Assembly: GCF_963576615.1 (NCBI RefSeq)
Contig: NC_088711.1
Location: forward strand, 1,674,001 to 1,738,000
DNA from: Watersipora subatra
Taxonomy: Eukaryota; Bryozoa; Gymnolaemata; Cheilostomatida; Watersiporidae
Reading direction: 5' to 3'
Length of the DNA stretch: 64,000 nt
The stretch's first letter is position 1. Each line of letters starts with the position of its first letter. A program made the position numbers and the translations under genes. A model generated the notes under the pieces. That model was not told where the DNA came from. It saw only the letters and a program-made list of their open reading frames with translations, and did no database searches. This document shows positions 1-11,300 of the stretch, piece after piece.

Positions 1-2
1 GT

Positions 3-950
3 AGTTTAGAGATTGATGATAAAGATTTCATAGCATGGTTTGATGGTAGTGCATGGTTTGTCAAATGGAAATGGAAAGATGATGAACCGATTCTACAAAA
101 TCATTGCTCTGAATACAAGATAAATGATGATGACAGAAAAGAGTTTGATGAAGGAGTGCAACGCTGGATAGATGATGAATGGCTGGAGTTATATGATAGC
201 ACAGTCCATGGTCTTGTAGAGGGGATAATTCCATTGATGGCTGCAAAACAACCAAACAAGCCCAATAAGATTCGCCCTGTTATGGATTACCGTGAACTAA
301 ACAACTATATTCACAGTAATCCAGGTGTTGAGACTGCAATTTGCCAAGAAAAACTGCGAGATTGGAGGTTAGGGGGAAGCAAAGCATGTCTGTTAGATTT
401 GAAGAACGCTTTTCTACGAATTCATATAGAGCCCAGTCTGAAAAGATTCCAGGCAGTGAAGTACAGAGGTAAGACGTATGTAATGACACGCATGGGATTT
501 GGTTTGAATGTTGCTCCCAAGGTATTGTCCAAGATCATAGATAAAGTGCTTTCATTGGATGAACAGATTTGCAATGGAACTGATCACTACATTGATGACA
601 TTTGGATAAACGAGGAGGTGGTTCAAGCTGATGTTGTTAGAGCTCACTTACTAAGGTTTGGACTTGTGGCAAAAGACCCATTGACACTATCAGATACTCG
701 TGTGTTGGGTCTTAGAGTAAACAATGCAGAAGATGATCAGTACAACTGGAAGCGAGATGGTGATTTGCCTGTAATTTCAGAAAAGGTTACAAAAATAGAC
801 CTTTTTTTAACTAGGCCAACTAGAGAGTCTAATCAGGTCGAAGTTGAGTTTAGTACTTCAGACCTGCTTGATAACAATGCTCAGTTGAATCGAGAGCTTG
901 TTGAATCTGATCTCGATCAAAATAGTGACTTTGAAAACAGACCTGTTTGA
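3..950 (+). pseudogene. Reverse transcriptase fragment of an LTR-type retroelement
   Basis: One frame is open from base 3 to the stop at 948-950 (about 315 residues) and continues off the left edge, so the true start is not visible. It encodes the fingers and palm of a reverse transcriptase: a RPVMDYRELN segment near 278-306, the first catalytic Asp in CLLDLKNAF (Asp codon 396-398), the RMGFGLNVAP segment near 490-520 and the active-site box YIDD at 588-599. All three metal-binding Asp residues are present. The segment between the Asp boxes and the HLLRFGLVAK stretch after YIDD look like a divergent gag-pol group found in many invertebrates rather than a textbook Ty3 or Bel element; I cannot assign the clade. 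The ORF stops soon after the palm, with no connection, RNase H or integrase visible, so this is a truncated copy. The recognition as RT is firm; the classification is not. Confidence 0.85.
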
Positions 951-2430
951 GATAGACATCTTCCTAAGTGGTTATCAAATTTTGTGCTGTAATGGTTGTA
1001 CAAGTCAGTTAATCCTGAGATCTATTAGATGTTATGCTGTATGGTTTTACAGCATAACATCATAGTTTATGTTTGCAGTTTAATTTATTTACAGTTGATC
1101 TTGAGATCAAGAGGGGATGTAGAATGTATTGCCTATTGCCTATGTAGAATGTACAGCCTATTGCAATGCTTACATTACGTCATGCTTGATGCAATGACTT
1201 TGTGTTAGAGATTCACCGGCGTTTTGAATTTGAATAAACTGAGTGTTTGATAAACATACCACAAGAAGCACTAAATGAAAAACATGCATTGGCCGAAGCA
1301 GGTATAAGCTTAAAACAAGATATTTCTTTAGCAGATTCAGCTTGCATAGAGCTTGCACATATAGCAACTAAAATAAAACTCTTAAAATATGCCATGAGTG
1401 AAAAGTATTAAAAAAATGCAAATATTGTTCTGACTTCTGCTTTTAAAAAGGCAACCAATGCATACATGAAATTTTTTTAGCCTGTTGTAAACCTTAGTCA
1501 TGCTTTCTAAATGGAAAAAATTAGTAAACAACCAACTGCAAATAGGATCGACCCACCGCGTGCACTTACAAAACCACAGCGTTGTAAAAATTCCGTCTTT
1601 TTCCATCGCCAGAGGGTTGCAAATATGAGACATAATTTGTAGTGTGAATCTGAATCCATTTTGGTAGCCATGATGTCATGAAATTTACAGCGCAGCGTTT
1701 AAAGCACTTGTAAAACAGTGTGCTTGGCATAGTGCCAAAGAAATTGTGTAATTCATCAGAGACCTCAACCATTGCAAGCGATGGAGTGATGTACTCAATC
1801 CCAGACAACCAGCAGTTTTGTCCTTATTTGGACTCCTCAGTGGAGTATAGTCTTATTTTTTTAGTTAAGCATATAAAGCCCAAGTAGGGATTACCCGCAA
1901 GAGAGTGATGAGAAACAAATTAAATTCAGCTTGCTTATAAATGGGCACAAGGAGTAAGTCTTCATATCGGTCTACTTATCGGTATATGTGTGAATAATTG
2001 TTTATTTTACTGTGCTAGAGCAGTGCTGTTGTTCTAGCAAACATGGAGAGGGGCGTGTCTTTGGTAAAAATGTTGTGAGCTTCCTAGTATTTGTGTAGCT
2101 AACAACGCATGAAGGTGTTTTTATTTTAAATGGTCAAATGGTAAAGTAGTAGTGAGTTGTGTTAAATATATCCAATTACTGTTATCATATAATGATGCTA
2201 TAAGTTTAGTACATAAACTGTATGCTACAACCTATGCATCCATTGCCACCAAGCAGTGAGTCAGTGAAAACAGTTTTATTATTAGTGACAGATGACAACA
2301 ACAATTTAACTAAAAGCATAATGTTATAGGTTATAAAAAATTGATCTAGTTAGAAACTGTAGCAAGTTTGTATACTAAAAACTACTACCATTCTGGATAG
2401 TATCTAAAATCCAGTTCTATTCGGATTATT
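951..2430. other. Non-coding stretch upstream of the TIR gene
   Basis: No supported gene. Between 1250 and 1411 the plus strand has a roughly 55-codon open stretch without a start (it includes the residues ACIELAHIATKIKLL), ending in TAA at 1409-1411. It might be an eroded coding fragment but has no splice sites I trust and no recognisable family. An inverted pair around 1030-1065 (ttatgctgta/tacagcataa) is a small hairpin. The rest is AT-rich sequence. Confidence 0.4.
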
Positions 2431-2436
2431 TTCTAG

Positions 2437-2705
2437 ATGTTAGTATATCGTTGATGTTAGTAGTCTCTCTACACTGTAGTACTTTGTAGGTGTTAGTATA
2501 TCGTTGATGTTAGTAGTCTCTCTACACTGAAGTACTTTGTAGGTGTTAGTATATCGTTGGTGTTAGTAGTCTCTACACTGTACTACTTTGTAGGTGTTAG
2601 TGTTAGTATATCGTTGATGTTAGTAGTCTCTCTACACTGTAGTACTTTGTAGGTGTTAGTATATCGTTGGTGTTAGTAGTCTCTCTACACTGTAGTACTT
2701 TGTAG
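2437..2705. repeat. 53-bp minisatellite, about five copies
   Basis: A direct repeat with unit containing gttagtatatcgttgatg, then agtagtctctctacactg, then tagtactttgtaggt (about 53 bp) runs for five copies with a few substitutions, one two-base deletion (ctctctac to ctctac near 2570) and a small gttagt duplication near 2594-2605. It ends about 50 bp before the first coding exon of the ARM-TIR-SAM gene, so it lies in its promoter, 5' UTR or a 5' intron. Confidence 0.9.
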
Positions 2706-2756
2706 ACCAAGTTTTGATAATGACCATTTTATGGCCATTTCAGAAAGCATTAAACA

Positions 2757-5333
2757 ATGGCATCAAAGAAAGAAAACTTCTTTAGGGCGTTCAGCAACAA
2801 AAAGCCAGAAACTCTGCCTCCAATTGAATTGAATGTGGAAAAGAACATGACACAGATTCCAGTTGGCCCTTCTGATTACATTCAAGAGGCGGAAAAGTGT
2901 TCATCTTCGGTTGAACAGCTGAAGTCTGGAGAATTTTTAGAATTATCTGCCAATAACTCGTTAACTCCCCCTGCACCACCGCAAGCACTGCCACCAGAGG
3001 GTAACAAACCTGGGCTCTCGCTCGCACTTACCATGCAAGCATCGATCCATAATTCTGTGCCACCAGCCCCATCTCCACCTGTACTACCGCCTTCTGTACC
3101 GCTTTCACCAGGAACTAACTTTTTGAAAAGTTTGAAAAGAGTCAAACCTGGCAATCCAGATATTTCAACAAGTCAAGCTCGATTATCTGCCGAAGAGGAC
3201 AAAGCTCTAATGATACCAAAGCCTCCTCCTATGCCAAGAAATGCATCAAGCAAACCTGTAATGGAGACTGCTCAGCGGGACACCTCTTTACCGCCGCTAG
3301 CTGTGAGACTGACTGAGCAGTACACCTGGAGCTGGAAACTCACAGATGATTCTTTGGAAAGATGCAAGGATGAGGTGGCATTTGCTGTTAAAGAGCTACA
3401 AAATGTCAAGCCAATCATTATAACTCAGTCCGCCAAACTCTCACCACTGTTCATGTGAGTGCAGTGTCTATCAGAAGTGTCAACTAGTTACTGAGAGTGT
3501 AAAGCCAGTCAGTTCTCAATAGTTTCATAAGAATATAAGAGTCTAAAGGGAAGTTTAAATAGTCTGACATGAGAGTAGAGTCTGTCAAATGATTTGGAAA
3601 TGTTTAGCAAGTTCCTATTAAACTTAAGTATATCATGGTAAATGCTGTCTTTGTTATATTCGATTGATAGTTGATTTTCTCTTATGTTTATTCACTCTTT
3701 TTTTCAGTCTCGTCAGTCAGGCAACAACAAAGAAACACGCTTGCTCTGAATCTAGTCGACTTGAGATTGTAAGGTTGCTGCTCGAGAAGGATTGGGTTCG
3801 CTTCCTGACTGACTACTTTGCTCTTTTGTTTGAAGTTAAAGACTGGAGCATTAAATACGTCGGAGTTGCTATTGAGAATCTGTTAAAAGGCTTGGGAGCA
3901 TTGCGATATCCAATAATGCATATGCAATCTAAAATAGCTGAAGAAATATTCGATCAGTACTACGAAACAGTATTCCATCACGCTTCACATGCAGTTATTC
4001 TAGCTCTATCTAAAGGAGCTACTGTAGCACCAGGTTTCCATCTGGTCAGGTCATTGTTAGGCACCCTGCAAGACTTCACCTTGGTTCCCAGTGTACGTGA
4101 CACTAAAATGACAAAAGAACAAGTAGAAAGCTTGAAGGTTCTCATGACCGACTATACAGAACAACTTATAGCCCCGTATGACAAGTCTACCTGCTACAGA
4201 GCCTTGAACTTCTTAGAAGAGGATGAAAGCTCTTTGGTGAGACTGCCTTTGCACAGTTTGGTGCGCAAAGGCGCAGGAAAGAGCCCTGATGAGCACGCGG
4301 ATGACATCGAGTATGTGCGAGAGAGACTTACCTCAGTAACTGTTGAGACCCATTTGCGTCTTCCTTGGAGATACCAAGCCGAGTTCAAGTATGCAAATTG
4401 CTTCTATTTCCACGAGCATTGTTAACGTGAGACATGCTGGTTTTTCTTAATTTTATCGGTTATGTGTTTTGAGCTATGTGTAACCTATTTTCTTTATTTT
4501 TAGCTTTTTGATGGCAGCAATAGAACCTGATGGTACGTCTGCTGGACCAAAACGTGACATAGACAGATACCATCGCTTGCTAATCGGTAATGGCAAATGG
4601 CACAAGCTTATAACAGATCTTCATCTTGCGGCACTCGTTAAGGTAGTTGAGAAAGGGGAAGATCATCCAGTGGTGAATTGTGTTCTCACAAATGTACTTT
4701 ATGCATTCAGCTGTGTCATCAATGGAACTGACGTCTGCAGAGATCGTACATTGCAACAGCAAACTTTTCAGCATTTCTTTGAATACATATTCGAGCGCCT
4801 AAACGAGTCACGCAATTTGGACGGTGTCGTCGGAATGATAAAGATATCAATGATTACTATTCTACACAACTTCTCTTACTTCTATGAGCCATGCATACCG
4901 ATCATGCGAGAACGAGGTACGATTTCTTTGGCACGAACTCTTCGTCTGCAGGCTCAAGACTCGGGTACTAGTACGGATTGTTTGCTTATTATAGCATTTC
5001 TGATGAATGAAGCTGATAGCAAAAAGTTGATGAAAATAGCGGATGATGAGCTAAGCTATCTGATCAGTGAACTAGAAAAGTCTATGCTCCGCGCCGGAGC
5101 ATCTGATTACCACCCGGAGGAGATAATCGATGGCCTCAACAGAATCGCTGTCAGTGACATTAACAAGCTCAAGCTGATAGAGTGTGGGGTTCTCAAGCTG
5201 CTGAGCAAGTCACTCAACCCAGTTAAATCACACACCACCGTACACAGAGCCGCTGCAGCCAAAGCCATATGGAATCTGGCTTTCTCTGAAGAAAGCCGTG
5301 AGGAGATCAAAGCTCAGAAAGGGCTTATCTCAG
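2757..5333 (+). CDS. Exons 1-3: N-terminal disordered region and ARM repeats
   Basis: Exon 1 (2757-3454) encodes a low-complexity start with proline runs such as PPAPPQALPPEG and ends at a GTGAGT donor after the codons for LSPLF. Exon 2 (3708-4388, acceptor ctttttttcag) and exon 3 (4504-5333, donor CAG/GTATGAG) encode leucine-rich helices of the armadillo/HEAT kind: RLLLEKDWVRFLTDYF, HLAALVKVVEKGEDHP and AAAAKAIWNLAFSEESREE, the last being the classic ARM third-helix pattern. Exon 4 (6373-6489) adds another repeat with the matching LAVSGALWQLEGKEK. The junctions split codons after AT (exon 1) and AA (exon 2), restoring Ile and Asn. ARM arrays form a solenoid that binds partners or, in SARM1, holds the TIR inactive; whether that applies here is inference. 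Confidence 0.85.
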
Positions 5334-8300
5334 GTATGAGGCTTCATGCTGATGGTCTTTTTCTTGGGCTGTTGATAGAACCTTCCCAAATATATTTCAC
5401 CAAAAATGGCATTTGGGCAAAAGGTAAAAACCAATATTGTGAGAAATTTAGTGGAAGTTGTATAGTAGTCAGCTCTGATATATCTCCATATGTCAAACTA
5501 TCATTCGACGACACCAGTATTCTGCTATGATTATGTTGTACATTCAATCTATGGCATGAAAACTTTATTTCATGTAATTAAATCTAGCCTTAAAACAAAT
5601 TTATCTAGTTAATCTATTACAAAAATAAATAAAAAAGTAAATTATATGTAAAAATTGCTTAGTCATTAATAATTTTTGTTTCATATTAGATATTTTTTAA
5701 TTTAATATTGAATGATCATGTCTAGCCTTTTCACTTGAGCCATATATATTTCACTCAAGCCAGGCTTTCCTCCCCTCGCATCGCTGTCACTTTTCCCTCA
5801 TGATAACTACAAGGAAGTATTGTAACATTTGACAGAATTAACCTAACAAGTTTTGCTCATGTTTCTCTACAAGTTCTCACTTTAATTTTAAGAAAAGCTT
5901 CACAATTTTTCTTCCACTGGTGCAACCAACCAAGCCAGTCTTTTTGAGATCAGTAATTTCAAAACTATAAAATTCAACATGAAGCACTTGTTGCTATTAC
6001 TTGAATCCTGTAGAGCCAAGTTATGTGAAAGAGAACTTTATAACTGATTTACAATACTGCAGTTTCTTGAAAAACTTCGTACATCGTATGATAGATATCA
6101 CTCCGGTCGTGGTCAAATATCTGCTCAAACTTTCAAGCGAAATTCTATGTTGAAAAATTCATATTCTCAAGTGATGGTGAGTTGACTGTAGACTCAATGG
6201 AAGGCTTCTGAGAATGACTACACATGAGTGCATATTACCTGTTTGTTGTAGATAATAACTAGTTCGTTTTATACAGAGTACGTATATCTCTGTTCTGTAT
6301 ATCTCTATGCTCTGTATGTCTCTATGGCCAGCGAATATATCGTCTTTCGCACTTGTCCGCTCCTGTTGGCAGCTCTCAAGTCATTTAAAGACTCGGAGAA
6401 CAAAGAGTTGCGGCTGGCCGTTTCAGGGGCACTTTGGCAACTGGAAGGTAAAGAGAAGCATTTAGAAGAAATCTCTGTAGATGTCAAAGGTAAGTTAGCT
6501 TTAACCATTTTCACGCTTTCTGTTTGTATTGCTGAACAAGGAAAAAAATGATAGTTTTCTATGTGTGGCTTCACTAAAGGCTGTCACTACAAATGTGTTG
6601 ATAAGCTAATGTTACCATGTCAGTGATTACTAATGGTACTATTACTATGCCTATCATAGCTGTGATAGTGTTACCATACTAATTTCACGTCTGAAAGTTA
6701 GCTACTATTGCCTGGATGTACTCAGAGCTATACAACAAGAATTAAATAGTTTTTTGCTGCGATTCGTTGATTTCCTGTAACGGTGTTAGGACAAGCTTGT
6801 GATCACCACCTACAAAAACATCCCAAATTTGCCAGCCCACCTAAGGGCAACCCAAGATTACATTTGACTCTAGGACAAGGAAACCTGACTAGCTGGAGCA
6901 TCATGAGATCTACATCCGCTGTTTCTCTCTATGGCTACAGAGACATCATTTCAAACACTTTATATATAGTCATATTGTGCTCATAAAGGTTATATGGCTT
7001 ACTAGCAGGCCTCAGTTGTTGTTGTTGTACACTGTAGAAGCTGAGCAGAAGCACATCATGTTAAGCTACAACCACCAGGCAAAGACTGAGGTGAATAAGA
7101 TGAAAGACCTGCTCAAACAGCGAGGATTCAAAGTCTGGATCGATCATGAACAGATCACAGCTGGTAAAGACAGCTGGCAGCAGCCGCTGAGTCTCCGTAT
7201 TGTTTTATCCTTAGAGCCTTGAGAAGCAAACACCCTTACTACAATAGCCTTATTATTGCAGGTGGTTCAACACTGGAAGCGATGAGCACGGCTATCGAGG
7301 ACTCCTGTCTGGTTCTCATATTCTTCAGCGAGCCATACAAGAACAGCATCAACTGCCGAGCTGGTGAGTGGCATATAGGATCCCTGATTTATAACTCTAT
7401 CAATTACTCTCAATCAGACCTCTTGCCTCTGTCCAAGTAGTTCTTCCGTTTTATACAAATACTACTGAATGCCCGGCGTTGCATGGGCATTACAAAAGGT
7501 TTTTTCACAGAAAATTTATTTTAACCAACGTGCACATTTACCATTCTAACTTTTAAATGAAGGTGTTTGTTTATTTCTGTGTACTGTGTACTATAAGTTT
7601 AATTAGGTTTATGCTACATGTATATACATATCATACATATATTTTTAGCTTTTTGGGGAAGTCTGGGCACATCTTTTTTTCTAGTCGACTGGCAGTCCCC
7701 TGTGTCATTAAAGATTGGCATGTGTAATAAATATGTCCACAATTATCCCAGGTATGGAAACGTGGCCACATGACATAGTGGCTAGTGAGCCAGCCTGTCT
7801 GCAAAACTGACTTTTCCAAGTTCCATTCTAGTGCGAAGTGGTTTTTTCGTTCCTATAACTTTATTGCTAATACTGGACATACGACAAACAGACCAACAAA
7901 CGCTTAGATTTATGTATATATGGATAAATTGTAGCATCATAAGGCTTTACGTAATTGAATGCTGCACTACTCCGAATATACGTTACCTTGTTATTGTTAG
8001 CTTATTCTTGTGATGAAAATAGTTTGAGGACTTGTGGTGGGTGGGGTGGTGGAGAGGTAGGTGGGAGGAGATTAGAGCTACTTAAGAATTCTTTAACAGT
8101 GGACAAAATAGTTAGCTAGTATTTCACTGAGCTTTAATAACTCTTTCAGCTGCCTCAATAATAGGAAATATTATAAATCTCTCATACTCTATATATTGTG
8201 ATTCGTTTAGAATTTTGACAATTTGTTTGAATGTTTGCCTTCTATTACGACTTGTCTATTCATTTTAATGCTATTAGCTACCCATAAACCTGCAATCACC

Positions 8301-11300
8301 ATAAGCCGTCAACTAAGGTGCAAGGGTTAGTGAAACTGTTGTTTTACATTTAATATGTCTTTTATAACAGTGTGTTGTTGATGCTTTGTATATTGAAAAA
8401 ACTATCTACAGCGGACTATTTTAAGGTAGCATTCAATCTTAACTGATTGTCAACGATTCCATTTGACTTATTACCATATTTACACAACAATTACAACAAC
8501 CAGCAAGCACAACAACCAGCATGACTGAAACAACAGTGAATTGACAAACTTGATGACTTGTAAAGTTTTGAAACCAGAAGATAGATTTAAAACCAATGCA
8601 GCAAGCATCAGCTTTTTCCAGTAACAGGTTATACAATATGTATGCATGTCTACATAGGTTCATAGGATAAGATGAGAAAACTAATAAATGTACATATTAA
8701 TTTCTTTTAATACCAGTTCATGTTTGAACAGCTGTCATGACTTGCGACGCACAAATATCTGCAACTTTTGTGCAATGCTGGGTCAGGCCCTGGTAGTCAG
8801 CTAGCACGCTCGTACCTTTCATTAACACCAGAGATTGTTACCTGTACTTGTTGAACTACCCTCTTGTACTTTCACTACCCTCTTCGAACGCTCATTATTA
8901 AGTCACTGATTTGCATCAACTCGTCATGAAGTATGAGGTCATGTAGCTTTATTAGAAGGAAGGAAAGAGCGCTGAAAAGTGGTGCTGCAGGTATTGTATG
9001 TAGTACTAGTAGTACTAGTAGTAAACAGCAATTTTATACAAAACAATCAATACATCCTACTCTCATAACATAACTTTTTAATTCTCCAATCTGTTACATT
9101 TATACTGCAATAATAAGAGTACTTCCATGCCATCTCCTATTCACTACTCGAAGTCCTATTCACTACTTTCATGAGGGAACTTGTTTGACCTTGTCAAGAC
9201 CTACAGTATATCATACTGGCCAGCTGTCTCCACACCTTAACACTTTTATCTCTTTTAAAATGTGCATATATATTAGTTTCCAATTGCTTTTGGGACTTTA
9301 TCACATTAGCAGTGATATCAGGGGCTTAGTAATTCTATGTAGGTTTAGCACTCAGGACACGGGCCTGTACTCTGATTTTTGTGTTTTTCGCACGCTGCTC
9401 GGTCTCTACTATCTATCAGTTTTTTTGCTGTATATGTGGAGCGTTGGCGCGAACAGACGCAGTACAATTTGATATCTTGTTGAATGTGAACTGGAGTTAA
9501 TCAGAACTCATTGTAGGAGTTATATGCTCTTTTGACTTTTTCCTGTAGCAGGAACTTTCCTTTTTTTGAGTCAACATGAGGGGGAAACAAAAGCACCAAA
9601 CTACCAGCAATGTTAAATTATGTGAATTATTTGCATAAAAAATAACATCCTTTCTAAAAGAACGCAACAAGTCATCAGTGTCGATACCATATGAGACACC
9701 AGAGGGTTTTTCGTTATCAATCCACCCCTGTGAGTTAGCAAAACATGTACATCTAAGTAGTCTCATGAGCTAGCCTAGGCTCCATGAACACATAGAATTT
9801 CATTCCCAAACTGTAAATAAAGCAGATATTTCAAACCATACCAAACTTGCTGGCTGTAAGATGTACTCAAAGTAAAATATTAAAGCACCGTATCTTAATG
9901 TGAACCTGGCCGAGGCATGTAGTTGAAACAAACCTTCCACCTGAAACTTGACCAGTTGAAACAAACCTTCCACCTGAAACTTGACCAGTTGAAACAAACC
10001 TTCCACCTGAAACTTGACCAGTTGAAACAAACCAACCACCAGAGACTTGACTAGTTGAAACAAACCGTCCATCTGAGACTTGACCAGTTGAAACAAACCT
10101 TCCATCTGAGACTTGACCAGTTGAAACAAACCAACCACCAGAGACTTGACCAGTTGAAACAAACCGTCCATCTGAGACTTAACCAGTTGAAACAAACCTT
10201 CCACCTGAGATTTGACCAGTTGAAACAAACCAACCACCTAAGACTTGACCAGTTGAAACAAACCAACCACCAGAGACTTGACTAGTTGAAACAAAGCAAT
10301 GACCTGCGACTTGACCAGTTGAAACAAACCAACCACCTGAGACTTGACCAGTTGAAACAAACCTTCCACCTGAGACTTGACCAGTTGAAACAAACCTTCC
10401 ACCTGAGACTTGACCAGTTGAAACAAACCTTCCACCTGAGATTTGACCAGTTGAAACAAACCAACCACCAGAGATTTGACCAGTTGAAACAAACCAACCA
10501 CCAGAGACTTGACTAGTTGAAACAAAGCAATGACCTGCGACTTGACCAGTTGAAACAAAGGTGAAGCAGTGAAAGGTCTGACCCTTAGTTATAAACATGT
10601 TTTAAGGTCACAATAATTTGAGGGATTATCTTGAAGAAGAATTGATACTTCACCAAAACAGCTCAGCATTAAGACTTGGCATGTGAACCAGCAGCTGACT
10701 ACTTTATACCAGGCATCGTATTAATCACAACGCGTGTTATTAGCAGCTCAGGCTAAAACTATTATTCTTGTGGCTATAAATAGGAGACTGCAAGCTGAGT
10801 TGTTGAACTGCTTTGCTGGTCACCTGTCCGACCACATTAGATTTGCGGCAGTTGACAAGAAGTGACAGAAAGTATATTTTGCAGAGGCTGAGTATGTATT
10901 TGAAAGGCGCAAACCATTCATCCCAGTTCAAGTGCAGGCTGGATACACGCCCGAAGGATGGCTCGGCATTTTATTTGGCTCAAAGTTTCGGTATACCTTG
11001 TGTAAACCTGACAAATATAAGACGGAAGTAGAGGGGCTTCTGGGTAAAGTGAAAGAACTCGCCAGTAGTCAAGCCCAACCTGTAGCAGCCAAGGATGTAC
11101 CAGGTAGCATTACAAACATCATCTATCATTATTTACTACTATTGGAGATGCCTTAGATGGAGATGGATTGAAGATGGTAAATTCTCTAGCTGGTCAGAAA
11201 AACAAAACCTAATACTTGTCTTCAACCTTGTATAAAGAGTTTCTTCATTAGCTCAGATAGTGTAGAATATTAACCAGCACATAGAAATAGTGTCTGTCGT

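Noticed and set aside
9800..10598. Long overlapping ORFs on both strands in the 33-bp repeat (up to 145 codons)
   Set aside because: The unit is 11 codons without a stop, so frames stay open automatically; the sequence is intronic to the TIR gene.
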